NCBI GenBank assembly: GCA_021736575.1
Contig: JAIPFP010000015.1
Coordinates: forward strand, 1-47,054
Length of the DNA: 47,054 bases
Source of the DNA: Pirellula sp.
Lineage (GTDB): Bacteria > Planctomycetota > Planctomycetia > Pirellulales > Pirellulaceae
Reading direction: 5' to 3'
The notes beneath the pieces are model-generated. The model was not told the DNA's origin and searched no databases. It was given only the letters and a program-made list of their open reading frames with translations. The first letter of the stretch is position 1. Each line of letters opens with the position of its first letter. A program made the position numbers and the translations under genes. Shown here piece after piece: positions 17,475 to 26,696 of this stretch.

Positions 17475-18885
17475 TCGGAGAGATTCTCCGTGCCTGCTGC
17501 AACAAGCTATTGAAATTTTCGGCATCCCCTAGCGCTTCGGCCGCAATCGCAGACATCAAAACCCATTCCACGTTTTGCGGTTCGAGTTTTATCGCTTGTG
17601 AGGCCAATTGGCGTACCGCAGAAAAATTGCGTTTTGCAAGATTAATACGTGCAAGTTCGCCAAACGGAAAGGGCTCGTCCGGACATGCTTTGGTTGCCTC
17701 AACAAGCACCCTTTCGGCTTGGTCGAATCGACCGAGCTGAAACGCCACGCTTGCTAGGTTGACATAGTTCAAAACGTTTTGAGGTTGCAGTTGGAGCAAT
17801 CGCTCTTGTACTTCCAAGGCATCTTCTATGCGATTTTCGCGACGATAAAGCGAGGACAAATCCATGTAGGTTTCTAAAACGTTAGGACGAATGGCAACAC
17901 ACCGAAGCAGCCATTGTTCGGCGATAACGGACTGTTTTTGGTTCGAAGCCACCGATGCAGCCATACGGAACAAGCGGACTGCGAGTGCACGAAGTGTGCT
18001 CATGTAAGTGGATTGGAAAGTGTCGTTTTCAGCAGATCCACCCGCAGCCAATTCCGCTGGCTCAGCCGGCCCACGGGAGATGGCCTCCCGAATCTTTTGC
18101 ACCTCTTCGGTTTTCCCTTGCCTAAGCAAGACGCTTAGGAAAGCATTTGCAGTGGCGCGCGATCCATCACCCAACTCGATCGCTTTTCGAATGGCGAATT
18201 CCGCAGAATCGAAATGGCTAAGTTGGCTTTCGATAAGTCCCTGTTGCAACCACAGCGAAGGGTCCGATGGATAAGCAGTGATCCCCTCTCGTAAAACTTC
18301 TCCGGCACTATCCAATTCGCCCTCGTCCATGAGCGCTTTGGCGAGTTCACAGTACAACTCGCCGGAGGTCTTGGATTTGCGTAACTCATTGAGGATCTTG
18401 ATTGCTTCGGCCTGTTGGCCACGTTGAATTAGATTTGTAGCAAGTCCGACATAGGGGCCAACTTCGGCAGGCTTGAGCTCAATGCAAGCCCGCCAAACAT
18501 TCTCGGCATTCTGCGATTGCTTGAGTTCCGCATACGTCATGGCGGCCACATGCAATGCATCCGAAACGGTCGAAAACTCGGTTGTTAACCTGGTCGCAAC
18601 TTGAACCATTTCCGATTGAAGTTTTTCGACAGTCAAATTGTCGTCCGATTCGGGCAATACATTCCTGCGATGGACTGGCGAAGCAGGATCCCGATCGGAA
18701 AGGGGCTTTTTTTCGACAGCAAGAAGTGTGGAAGTCGGTTCTATGGGAATTGGCTCAAGTGGGGTCAGCAGCACCACGCAAACGATGATCAAACCAACTC
18801 CAACCGCAATCGATGCCAACATGGCGTACCATCGGCTCGAAGTACGATTGCTAGGTTGACGAGTTTTTTCGTTCGTTGCTCGCAT
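17428..18885 (-). CDS. Membrane-anchored TPR protein (first of the pair)
   Basis: 485 residues. A basic N-terminus is followed by one membrane helix (about 19-42, WYAMLASIAVGVGLIIVCVV), a Pro/Thr-rich linker and about ten tetratricopeptide-like repeats (VGPYVGLATNLIQRGQQAEA, PSLWLQQGLIESQLSHFDSA, LNYVNLASVAFQLGRFDQAE). The segment TTEFSTVSDALHVAAMTYAELKQSQNAENVWRAC (split here: VSDALHVAAMTYAELKQ) aligns with the downstream gene, showing tandem duplication. First gene of the TPR-TPR-CRTAC1 operon. No enzymatic motif is seen, so a scaffold or secretion-assembly role is only a guess. Confidence 0.82.
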   Translation of the reverse strand: MRATNEKTRQPSNRTSSRWYAMLASIAVGVGLIIVCVVLLTPLEPIPIEPTSTLLAVEKKPLSDRDPASPVHRRNVLPESDDNLTVEKLQSEMVQVATRLTTEFSTVSDALHVAAMTYAELKQSQNAENVWRACIELKPAEVGPYVGLATNLIQRGQQAEAIKILNELRKSKTSGELYCELAKALMDEGELDSAGEVLREGITAYPSDPSLWLQQGLIESQLSHFDSAEFAIRKAIELGDGSRATANAFLSVLLRQGKTEEVQKIREAISRGPAEPAELAAGGSAENDTFQSTYMSTLRALAVRLFRMAASVASNQKQSVIAEQWLLRCVAIRPNVLETYMDLSSLYRRENRIEDALEVQERLLQLQPQNVLNYVNLASVAFQLGRFDQAERVLVEATKACPDEPFPFGELARINLAKRNFSAVRQLASQAIKLEPQNVEWVLMSAIAAEALGDAENFNSLLQQARRISPNDPRLPTYSHSSTNP

Positions 18886-18950
18886 TTTTTGCTTCGTTTT
18901 TGTGCAGTGGGATTGGCTTTTGGCGCTTCTAGCCTGCCATTTTCAGCCTT

Positions 18951-18969
18951 GACAGGCTGGAAGCCTGTC
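18951..18969. repeat. Perfect short palindrome (GACAGGCTGGAAGCCTGTC)
   Basis: A 19-bp hairpin-forming repeat unit in the 290-bp divergent gap between the TPR operon and the membrane-protein gene at 19176. A partial sister unit, AGCCTGCC, lies about 20 bp to the left. The rest of the gap shows no gene or clear promoter. Confidence 0.6.
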
Positions 18970-19175
18970 CCACTAAGTGATCGAACGATCGTTAACTCAT
19001 TATTGTACCTAACGAATGGAGAATTGGTAATTGCGCCGATTGACCTTGAATTGACGGGTTGGTATTCTCGCACTACTTCAATCACTGTTTTGCGTTTTGC
19101 GCCACTGCAAACTATCGTGGCGAGCATAGTGCATTCCCTCCTTGTTGTTAGCAATTCAGCCCCCGGGGTCGATTC

Positions 19176-19895
19176 ATGCTTCGTAATTTAGTACTGCTAA
19201 TCGCTGTGACCGCCCTCATTTCGATTGGGCTTGGACTTCTCTTTGAAAAAGTTTATCCATTCGTTCTTGCATCCGAAACGGCGAGGACATCGATCGTCGT
19301 AACCCCGGAACAAACGCTAGAGCTCAAAGCTGCTGCACGCGCCAGCGACATGATCGCTTTCGCTATCTTCTCCGCTGTTACATGTGGAGTAATCGCAGTT
19401 TGTTTAGGAAAACACACCAATCAGAATCGGCGATGGATAGGTCTGGGAATTGGGGTCGCTTTGGGGATCATCGCTGGCGCATCGGCTGGTTGGATCGGGC
19501 ATTGGTTCGAGGCACATCCCGATTTAGACTTCGAAGATCCAATGATTTATTCCTTGGTTCGATGGGCCGTTATGCTGGCTCCCTTGGGTATTGCTGTCGG
19601 AATTGCTTCCTCGGATTTCGGGCATTGGCGATCACAAGTCCTTCATCTAATCGTCGGTGCTCTCATCGGAGTCATGGCAGCGTCGGTCATTTATGCGCTC
19701 CTTTCCGGAATGGCGACCGTGTTGGAGGGAAAGACCAAGATATTTCCGCACTTTCTGAGCAACCGAATCCTGATCATGGCAACCACGGTCTTCTGTGTCG
19801 GATTGGGTATCATCACTCAAGCTCACGGAACCAAGAAAGGGTCCAGCTCACTTGATGAGGACCATAACCCGATACGTAACGGCTCGTTGCTTTAG
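19176..19895 (+). CDS. Unknown six-helix membrane protein; C-terminus read through a repeat
   Basis: 239 residues with about six hydrophobic helices (about 4-29, 58-80, 86-110, 127-150, 158-180 and 195-215) and a soluble loop after the first (FVLASETARTSIVVTPEQTLELKAAARA). I recognise no family. The final ten residues (NPIRNGSLL and the preceding His) and the stop codon are encoded by the left arm of a family B repeat that begins AACCCGATACGTAAC at 19866. The native C-terminus may therefore have been replaced by a repeat insertion. No partner gene is adjacent on the same strand. Confidence 0.65.
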   Translation: MLRNLVLLIAVTALISIGLGLLFEKVYPFVLASETARTSIVVTPEQTLELKAAARASDMIAFAIFSAVTCGVIAVCLGKHTNQNRRWIGLGIGVALGIIAGASAGWIGHWFEAHPDLDFEDPMIYSLVRWAVMLAPLGIAVGIASSDFGHWRSQVLHLIVGALIGVMAASVIYALLSGMATVLEGKTKIFPHFLSNRILIMATTVFCVGLGIITQAHGTKKGSSSLDEDHNPIRNGSLL

Positions 19896-20122
19896 TGGAT
19901 TGTGAGACGGGGTATTCGAAAGTGGCATGGGCGTCTCGCCTCATCTTTACCCACATTTCGCAGCACGCAAGACTCGAAATCCCAATGGATTTGCGTGACC
20001 CCCAACGCGTTTTCTCCCCCTCGCCCCGCTTCGGAGACTGCTGATCTAATCCGCATTAATCCCAACCCGACGCGTTAGCGAGGGACGGTCTGCCCCTCGC
20101 TAACGCTCTTACGCGTCGGGTT
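19866..20122. repeat. Palindromic repeat family B, copies B3a and B3b
   Basis: B3a is a left arm AACCCGATACGTAACGG followed by CTCGTTGCTTTAGTG (19866 on), matching the inverse of the right side of B2. B3b is a complete palindrome at 20064-20122 with arms AACCCGACGCGTTAGCG and ACGCGTCGGGTT, followed by the family tail GATACTGCATTCTGCCGCTCGC. Between them are about 160 bp of unassigned DNA. This makes up nearly all of the 329-bp gap between two convergent genes. Confidence 0.8.
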
Positions 20123-20224
20123 GTGATACTGCATTCTGCCGCTCGCATAACTGTCGATACGGCTTCAAAATCCCTCACAACATTGCCGACGAGAACACAA
20201 TCGTAGAGCGATGGTGCGGTGCGT

Positions 20225-21829
20225 TTAGAAGTTATACTGTGCCATGCTGTTGAATCGTTGGACGCTCCCGGACTGCCCGTCCAGATTTTTGCGCTCGCCC
20301 GACATAACCTCGACGGCCAGCGATAATCGCGGTAGTGGAATCCACCACAAACTCGCAGCAATATATTCCGCTGAATCGTAGGTGTTACCAGGTTGACCGG
20401 CGTTATTGACGACGCTGATATTCGAGTAGGTGAAGTTCGACAACCAGTGGTCGTTGTACCATTGTTCGTAACTTGCATTGAAGCCTGTCGCGTCTACCAA
20501 CTGAAACTCGCCGGTCAACGGGTTGACTTGCCCGTCAAGTCGCTGACCTGCCAGGTCATTGAGATACCGTCCGACGCCCGGTCCCCAAGTCGCTTGCAGA
20601 AGCATTCGGCTTCGTGTCAATCCGGATGGATCCTTGTCGTGAACGGGGTCGGTACCCAACAGGACCGCCCACGGATGAATCACCGCATTTCCACTGATAC
20701 CTGATGCTGTCAATCTCTCAACTTGACCGCCCGTTGGCCGATAACTGATCGTTCGCAATAGTCCGCCTAACTGGAGATGCCCGCGATCCCCCTCGTAACG
20801 CCAATGCGTTGCAAAGTCCGGTACATCTTGAACGTTGGTCCCCAAAGACTCTCCGTTTGGACCCACGGCGGTAACGTCCGAAAAAGGTCGCTCCATACTC
20901 GTTGCCCAGTACATGTCCTCCGCAATGGGGAGTGTCACTCTCAACGATGGTTGCCGCTGATTGACCCAACTGTTAGGACCTTGGAAGTCAACGAGACTCG
21001 CCCAATTGGTCGCATCCATGAATACGGTGTTCTGTTGGCCGAATCGGAAAATACCGAAATCGAAGAAGGCATGCCGCAGTCGGAATGGGTTTCCGCCGCC
21101 GCCTGGAGCTTGGGCGGCACCATTAAAAAAGTCCCCTTCGATGACGGTATGCACATTCCAATCGCGGAAGGACGTCGGCGTCCAGGACTCGAGAGCGAAT
21201 CGGCTTATCCGACCGCTCATGTTAAAATTTTGACCAACCTGCTGCGGTACCGGAATCGTGTTGGTGACGAAGGAGTCACGGGATTCGATCGGATCGAAGT
21301 CGAACATGCCGGCCAATCGCACGAATCCACGAAACCGAACCGAAGTATTGGTCCCTGGGGCCAGAATTGAGCCAGGATAGAGCCCTCCTGTAACGTATTT
21401 GTTACGCTCTTCGGCGGTGATGCGGGGGGGGGGCGTAAGTCCGGTGAATAAGGGTTCCCCTGGTCCTTCCTGTTGGTCCCGCGCTTCGTATCCCTCCGGG
21501 GCGTAATCCGGCAACATTCGGCCTCCGCCAACGTTGTAATAGGTTTGCCTGTAGACGTAATTGGGCAACACCGGGTAGTCGGGGTCCGAAGACGCGACCG
21601 ACCCCGTCGGCCCCAGCCGCCGGCCTAACTCCTCCTCCAACCGCTGCTGATTCTCCTCCAATTGCTGTATTCGCTCGGATAGTCCTGTCGACGGTTTCAG
21701 GTTGCCGTAAACATCCGCTTGGACATCTCCAGTTACCGGTGGAGCTTGCGCAACGAGAGCCCCAGCGTTCAGCAATTGCAAACCGGCCAAAACAAACCCG
21801 GAGAGATATTTCCTGCGAATAACCATCAT
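20225..21829 (-). CDS. DcaP-like outer-membrane porin
   Basis: 534 residues. The signal peptide ends near ALVAQA. It is followed by a short coiled coil (GLSERIQQLEENQQRLEEELG), a proline- and tyrosine-rich linker, and a predicted beta-barrel of alternating hydrophobic strands (VRFRGFVRLAGMFDFDPIES, GRISRFALESWTP, WNVHTVIEGDFF, LRHAFFDFGIFRFGQQNTVF). It ends in Phe (FNSMAQYNF), the outer-membrane insertion signal. Coiled coil plus barrel matches the DcaP trimeric porin family, which passes small organic acids or sugars in proteobacteria. The substrate here is not readable. Single gene, preceded by about 300 bp of repeat-bearing DNA. Confidence 0.78.
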   Translation of the reverse strand: MMVIRRKYLSGFVLAGLQLLNAGALVAQAPPVTGDVQADVYGNLKPSTGLSERIQQLEENQQRLEEELGRRLGPTGSVASSDPDYPVLPNYVYRQTYYNVGGGRMLPDYAPEGYEARDQQEGPGEPLFTGLTPPPRITAEERNKYVTGGLYPGSILAPGTNTSVRFRGFVRLAGMFDFDPIESRDSFVTNTIPVPQQVGQNFNMSGRISRFALESWTPTSFRDWNVHTVIEGDFFNGAAQAPGGGGNPFRLRHAFFDFGIFRFGQQNTVFMDATNWASLVDFQGPNSWVNQRQPSLRVTLPIAEDMYWATSMERPFSDVTAVGPNGESLGTNVQDVPDFATHWRYEGDRGHLQLGGLLRTISYRPTGGQVERLTASGISGNAVIHPWAVLLGTDPVHDKDPSGLTRSRMLLQATWGPGVGRYLNDLAGQRLDGQVNPLTGEFQLVDATGFNASYEQWYNDHWLSNFTYSNISVVNNAGQPGNTYDSAEYIAASLWWIPLPRLSLAVEVMSGERKNLDGQSGSVQRFNSMAQYNF

Positions 21830-22038
21830 TCAGTCCCCACCGAGTCCAACCGAGCCTTCTAGACCTACGTACGTCTTATTCATCGTCTAACGATGGCGTG
21901 GACTTTAACGATTGTGCCGATTGTGCCGAATATGCTGATTTGGCTAATTGCGATGGCGAGGTTGGGTTTGGGATCGCACTAATCGCTGGACGGGACAATG
22001 GTCCCATCCTACTAAGACCACAGCCGACCAAAGTCAAA

Positions 22039-22122
22039 GTAGTAGGCACATTCCATATGCCGTTCACCTAGAATTCTGGCAATAGCATGTTTGCGAACGG
22101 CACGGCGGAGCGTGCCTGCACC
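22039..22122. repeat. Inverted-repeat element family C, copy C1
   Basis: The left arm GTAGTAGGCACATTCCATAT continues to GCCGTTC. The right arm, from GAACGGCACGG at 22095 to GCCTGCACC, is its imperfect reverse complement over about 28 bp, with a short non-palindromic core. The same arms recur at 43468-43550. It lies in the 304-bp gap between the porin and the peptidase; the same gap holds a GGGACAATGGTCCC hairpin near 21993 and no gene. Confidence 0.78.
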
Positions 22123-22133
22123 TTTTGCGATCG

Positions 22134-23336
22134 TTAACTTTCCATGGTCGCCAAAGCAACGGCTAAGCGGCAGCCCTGCAAAAATTCAGGCAAGTCGACA
22201 TATTCCTTGAGGGTGTGAATCTCGTACTGACCTGCGCCGATGGTCACCGTTGGGACACCGTGTTTGACGAGCCAGTTCGCGTCTAGGCCACCATTGGAAA
22301 ACGAGGTGGTGGGCTTCATGCCCAGCGATTCCACCGCCCGCATGGCATGCTTCACAGCAGGCGTGTCTTCTTCCAGTTTGAAGGACGGATACGAAGGCTT
22401 GCTCTGAAAGTTGACCTCAGCCATATCGCCATTGGCGTCTTTGACCTCGGACTGGGCCTTGGCGAAGGCGGCTCGATAACCCTCGACGATTTTCTTGGCG
22501 AAGGCGATGTCCGGGCTACGGGCCTCGCCAATGATCAGGGCGTAGTCCGTCACAACATTCGTCGCATCGCCAGCCGCCTTGCCATCCTTGCCACCGAAAA
22601 TGCCGACATTGCTTGTGCCGTTTCCATCCGGTTTGACTACTTTGCCAAACCAGCCAGCACGATTTGCCTCTGCTAGAGCGATCGACGCGACCAGGGTCGC
22701 CGAAATCCCCTTTTCCGGTGCGACGCCCGCATGGGACGCCTTGCCCTTAATTTCGACTTGCCAGTTCTCTTGCCCAACCGCACCGATAATCAGGTCCGAC
22801 GCCAGTTTGGAGTCGACGTTAAAACACATAGCTGCCCCACCCAAATCAGCCGGATCTAATTCGCGAGCTCCGTGCAGACCGCTTTCTTCGCGCACCGTCA
22901 GCAGCAGTGTGATCGGCGGATGAGGTAGTTTGTGTTTGATCAGAGTCTCCACCAACGTTACCAGCATTGCACAACCCGTTCGGTTGTCGCCGCCCAGGGC
23001 CGTCGTACCGTCCGAGACGATGTGGTCCCCCTCGCGTCTCGGTTTGGCACCGGAACACAGCGGAACCGTATCGAGATGCGTTGAGAATATCATTCGCGGG
23101 CCAGGACGAGTCCCTGGCAAGTCGACCAGCAGGTTGCCGGTTTGCGTTGGCAAGGGGATCCGCTTGTGGACCGTATCGAACCGGATCGCCGAAGCGGGCA
23201 CGCCGACCTTCACGAGTTCATCGGAAACGGCTGCGGCAATCGCGGCTTCTTCGCCGGTGACCCCTTCTACGGCTAGAAACCGCATCAAGTGTTCCTCGGC
23301 GGCCTTAACGTCGAGATCAAAGTTCTTGCTGCTCAT
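22134..23336 (-). CDS. M20 family metallopeptidase, peptidase T-like tripeptidase
   Basis: 400-residue cytoplasmic zinc aminopeptidase expected to remove the N-terminal residue from tri- or other small peptides. Zinc ligands and catalytic residues are visible: His87 and Asp89 in STHLDTV, bridging Asp117 in GGDNRTG, the general base Glu-Glu in VREESG (150-151), an Asp in NVDSK (about 174), and a late His in YEIHTLKEY. The dimerisation lid is around GKASHAGVAPEKG. Length fits PepT (about 405). AAAGGA precedes the ATG by eight bases. Monocistronic. Confidence 0.87.
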   Translation of the reverse strand: MSSKNFDLDVKAAEEHLMRFLAVEGVTGEEAAIAAAVSDELVKVGVPASAIRFDTVHKRIPLPTQTGNLLVDLPGTRPGPRMIFSTHLDTVPLCSGAKPRREGDHIVSDGTTALGGDNRTGCAMLVTLVETLIKHKLPHPPITLLLTVREESGLHGARELDPADLGGAAMCFNVDSKLASDLIIGAVGQENWQVEIKGKASHAGVAPEKGISATLVASIALAEANRAGWFGKVVKPDGNGTSNVGIFGGKDGKAAGDATNVVTDYALIIGEARSPDIAFAKKIVEGYRAAFAKAQSEVKDANGDMAEVNFQSKPSYPSFKLEEDTPAVKHAMRAVESLGMKPTTSFSNGGLDANWLVKHGVPTVTIGAGQYEIHTLKEYVDLPEFLQGCRLAVALATMES

Positions 23337-23792
23337 GAAAATTTCCTTTAGAAAGCCGGATTGAAAAGGTTTGAAAGGATCGGGATATGGGAATGAGTAA
23401 ATTCAAAAAAAGGGATGCACACACTTCGGCTCGCAATTTTGAAACGCTCGCGGTTCCCGCACCGCACCGTCTGCAGTTTACCACACATTGCCCGTCACAT
23501 TCAGAGGTTGCAGGTCGGTTTCCGTCTGCCGCTCGCCTTCGAAGTCGGTCGGAACTTGACTTTACGATTTTAGACTGCATGCTGGCAGACAGCCTTTTAT
23601 TCAACTAGACTCGCAAGTTGTCCAGATCGTTCACCGTAGAATGGTTTCGACAGCTAACCGTTAAACGCAATACCCGTTCCATTGTGCGATCTTGGGCTTC
23701 CTTGAACGGTACTCAGCGAACCTATTTCGGCGATTTGAAATATTGTTCAAATCTTCATCATAAAACGACTTTTTTAAACGATCTAACCCGCC
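23337..23792. other. Long divergent intergenic region, no gene seen
   Basis: 456 bp between the divergently transcribed peptidase and SLC13 genes. Short open frames exist on both strands but none has a recognisable domain, a convincing ribosome site or codon pattern. It contains a GTCTGCCGCTCGCC segment resembling the tail of repeat family B. Promoters for both flanking genes should lie here but none could be named. Confidence 0.5.
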
Positions 23793-25631
23793 ATGAGTAT
23801 TGAGCTTATCGTTGTCCTGCTTCTTTTGGCGGCCGCGATCGTCATGTTTGCGATCAACAAACCGCGGATGGATGCGGTCGCACTGATCATGCTGGTCGCC
23901 TTGCCATTCACCGGCGTGATCACGATGGGTGAGGGGTTGGTTGGTTTTAGCGATTCGAATATCGTCCTGATTGCCGCTCTTTTCGTCATCGGCGACGGGT
24001 TGGTTCGAACAGGTGTGGCGCGTGGTTTAGGCGATTGGTTGACTGCCCGGGCTGGCAAAAGCGAGAGCCGACTGCTGGTTTTCTTGATGCTCGTCGTCTG
24101 CGGTCTTGGATCCACTATGAGTTCCACGGCGGTAACGGCGATTTTCATTCCTGTTGTCTTACGCGTTGCGGCCAGCACGGGTACTGCCGCCAGCAAGCTG
24201 ATGATGCCGCTCAGCACAGCCGCTCTCATTAGCGGGATGATGACCTTGGTGGCGACGGCACCGAACTTGGTGGTAAACAGCGAATTGATTCGTCACGGTG
24301 ACGAAGGGTTTCATTTCTTTAGTTTCACTCCGTTCGGGCTCCCGGTCTTGGCTCTGGCCATTGTTTACATGCTGTTTGCTCGTCGCTGGTTGCCGGACAC
24401 GACGCAGAACCCGAACAGCGCAACATCGGGCCGTCCGAGCCTCGCTGGATGGATCGAGCAGTACAAACTTGCGGGAAGAGAGCATCAGGTTCGCGTAACC
24501 GAGCGTTCTCCTTTGATTGGGAGAACGATCGAAGAGATCGGAATGCAGGATCAATCGGGAGCGAATCTTATCGCGATCCAGCGAAACCATAAACTCATCC
24601 AGCCGACCCCGAATATGGACGTGAGAACAGGTGACATTTTACTGCTCGACTTGATCGCTCCGAATGTTGATGTGGACCAGTTGCGGCAGAAGTACTTCTT
24701 GGAGTCGATCCCTCTGTCGGGAGCTTATTTTACAGATAAGTCTCAGGAGATAGGCATGGCGGAGGTTATCGTCCGGGCCGATTCCGAGTTGGTGGGGCAG
24801 ACGGTTATGAACTCTAGGTTCCGCGATCGGACCGGCTTGAGTGTGATCGGATTACGACGCGGTCGAATCGCGCATGAGACGAGTCTGCAGAACGAAGCCT
24901 TGAAAACCGGAGACACCCTTCTCTTGATCGGTCCTTGGAAAGATATTCAAAATGTACAAAGCGACGGCAAAGGTGTGGTTGCCCTCAGCTTGCCGATTGA
25001 GTTTGATGAAGTGCTACCGGTTTCCAATCGGATATGGCAAGCTTTGTTTTGCTTGCTGTTGGTCGTCGGGCTGATGGTCAGTGGCATGATCCCCAATGTT
25101 CAAGCCGCTTTGTTGGGCTGCCTGCTGATGGGTGCTCTTGGATGCATTACATTGGAGAGCGCCTATCGTTCGATCGACTGGAAGACGATCGTCTTGATTG
25201 TTGGAATGTTGCCTTTCTCGACAGCCCTTCAACGAACGGGTGGAGTCGATTTGGCTGCGGACGCTCTGATGAATGCGACGAGTGGCTTGGGAACATACGG
25301 AGTTCTGGCGATTCTCTTTTCGCTTACGGCGATTTTGGGGATGTTTATTTCCAACACCGCCACGGCCGTATTGATGGCACCGGTCGCCCTGGCCATGGCA
25401 GACGATTTAAATGCTTCACCCTATCCGTTCGCCATGATCGTTGCATTGGCCGCTTCGACGGCTTTCATGACACCCGTATCCTCACCCGTAAACACGCTGG
25501 TGGTGACGCCTGGTAACTATTCCTTCAGCGACTTCGTCAAGATTGGAGTCCCTTTTAGCATTGCCGTCATGATCATCTGCGTCTTCATGGTCCCCTGGCT
25601 ACTGCCCCTCTATTCAGTGACAGCACCCTGA
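23793..25631 (+). CDS. SLC13/DASS-type permease with two central TrkA_C (RCK_C) domains
   Basis: 612-residue inner-membrane transporter. About five helices come first, with the GSTMSSTAVTAIFIPVVLR and MTLVATAPNLVVNS hairpins of the divalent-anion:Na+ symporter superfamily. Then two cytoplasmic TrkA_C-like domains (about 230-300 with RVTERSPLIGRTIEEIGMQDQ, and 315-385 with RADSELVGQTVMNSRFRDR and ALKTGDTLLLIGPW). The second membrane half ends with SNTATAVLMAPVALAMAD and FMTPVSSPVNTLVVTPG. Related proteins move sulfate or dicarboxylates; the substrate cannot be told. The next gene starts 14 bp later on the same strand, so the two are likely co-expressed. Confidence 0.88.
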   Translation: MSIELIVVLLLLAAAIVMFAINKPRMDAVALIMLVALPFTGVITMGEGLVGFSDSNIVLIAALFVIGDGLVRTGVARGLGDWLTARAGKSESRLLVFLMLVVCGLGSTMSSTAVTAIFIPVVLRVAASTGTAASKLMMPLSTAALISGMMTLVATAPNLVVNSELIRHGDEGFHFFSFTPFGLPVLALAIVYMLFARRWLPDTTQNPNSATSGRPSLAGWIEQYKLAGREHQVRVTERSPLIGRTIEEIGMQDQSGANLIAIQRNHKLIQPTPNMDVRTGDILLLDLIAPNVDVDQLRQKYFLESIPLSGAYFTDKSQEIGMAEVIVRADSELVGQTVMNSRFRDRTGLSVIGLRRGRIAHETSLQNEALKTGDTLLLIGPWKDIQNVQSDGKGVVALSLPIEFDEVLPVSNRIWQALFCLLLVVGLMVSGMIPNVQAALLGCLLMGALGCITLESAYRSIDWKTIVLIVGMLPFSTALQRTGGVDLAADALMNATSGLGTYGVLAILFSLTAILGMFISNTATAVLMAPVALAMADDLNASPYPFAMIVALAASTAFMTPVSSPVNTLVVTPGNYSFSDFVKIGVPFSIAVMIICVFMVPWLLPLYSVTAP

Positions 25632-25645
25632 TATAACATGCTTGG

Positions 25646-26674
25646 ATGAGAGATACCGCCCCTAGTGTGATCAAGTTCTTCGTCGCGGCTCTACGTCGAT
25701 TAATTCGTTGGATCTTTCTTGGCATAGTTTACGCTGGCCTGTTGGTGATCGTGACTTGGGCATCGCTGGCAATCTATTTCTTGTGCTTGCCTTGGGCCTG
25801 GGCAGGAACGTTTCTGGCCTATGCTTTTGCGATTTTTTCCGCCTGGGCGATCTTGTTCTCGCAACGACCAAAAATGCGCTGGGCGCTCGCCGGGCTCCTG
25901 CTATTGGTGATTGCTTGGTATGCCAGTATTCAGCCATCGCACGATCGCGAGTGGCGCCCGGAAGTTGCCGTTATGCCTCGAGCGATGATCGATGGAGACC
26001 GCGTCCGAATTACGGGCGTACGCAATTTTGACTTCCGGTCACGAGATGATTTCACCATTCGACACGAAGAGCGCGAGGTATTGCTCTCGCATTTGACGTC
26101 GGTGGATTTCTATATTTCCTACTGGGCCGAAGGACCTGTCGGCCATACGTTCCTGAGTTTTAATTTTGACAATGCCGACCCGGTATGCATCTCGATCGAA
26201 ACCAGGCCTGAAGTGGGCGAAGGCTTTGCCCCGGTTGCATCGATGTTCAAGCAGTTCGAGTTGATTTATGTCGTCGGTGATGAACGTGATCTTGTCCGAC
26301 TTCGCACCAATTTCCGCGACGAGGAAGTCTTTCTATACCGTATTCGAACCACTCGCGAGAGGGCTCATGATCTCTTTAGAGTCTATCTGGATCGGATCAA
26401 CTCATTGGCCGATCAGCCCGAGTTCTATCATCTGCTCAGCAACAGCTGCACCATCAATATTGTTCGGTACGCAAACGCGATTGGACGCACGGGCGGCTTC
26501 AATTTCCGCCACCTGCTTAACGGCTTTATCGACTATTATCTTTTTCGGTCTGGTTTGATCGAAACCAATCTGCCCTTCGAGGAGTTGCGTCGAAGGTCAC
26601 GAATCACGGAAGTTGCGAGAGCGGCACCAAACGATCCTGATTTCTCAGAGACCATTCGCAAATCGCTACCGTAG
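25646..26674 (+). CDS. DUF4105 (Lnb-like) membrane protein
   Basis: 342 residues. Three hydrophobic helices fill about 17-95 (FLGIVYAGLLVIVTWASL..., GTFLAYAFAIFSAWAIL, WALAGLLLLVIAWYASI). A soluble, probably periplasmic domain follows. It matches the DUF4105 pattern: RITGVRNFDFRSRDDF, VDFYISYWAEGPVGHTFLSF and YHLLSNSCTINIVRYAN. The conserved His of GHTFLSF and Cys of NSCT look like a papain-type Cys/His pair, but activity is an inference. The gene follows the SLC13-type transporter by 14 bp, suggesting a shared transcript and perhaps a shared substrate. Confidence 0.82.
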   Translation: MRDTAPSVIKFFVAALRRLIRWIFLGIVYAGLLVIVTWASLAIYFLCLPWAWAGTFLAYAFAIFSAWAILFSQRPKMRWALAGLLLLVIAWYASIQPSHDREWRPEVAVMPRAMIDGDRVRITGVRNFDFRSRDDFTIRHEEREVLLSHLTSVDFYISYWAEGPVGHTFLSFNFDNADPVCISIETRPEVGEGFAPVASMFKQFELIYVVGDERDLVRLRTNFRDEEVFLYRIRTTRERAHDLFRVYLDRINSLADQPEFYHLLSNSCTINIVRYANAIGRTGGFNFRHLLNGFIDYYLFRSGLIETNLPFEELRRRSRITEVARAAPNDPDFSETIRKSLP

Positions 26675-26696
26675 CTCCTTGATGCAATTCAGTCCT

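Noticed and set aside
18789..19154. 121-codon minus-strand frame upstream of the TPR operon
   Set aside because: Part of it is the palindromic GTGFQPVKA-type translation of a repeat and it overlaps the start of a real gene; no domain.
20777..21370. A 197-codon plus-strand frame within the porin gene
   Set aside because: Antisense shadow of a gene with signal peptide, coiled coil and beta-barrel pattern; no domain of its own.
23387..23608. 73-codon frame in the peptidase/SLC13 gap
   Set aside because: No ribosome site, no recognisable domain, biased composition; treated as non-coding.
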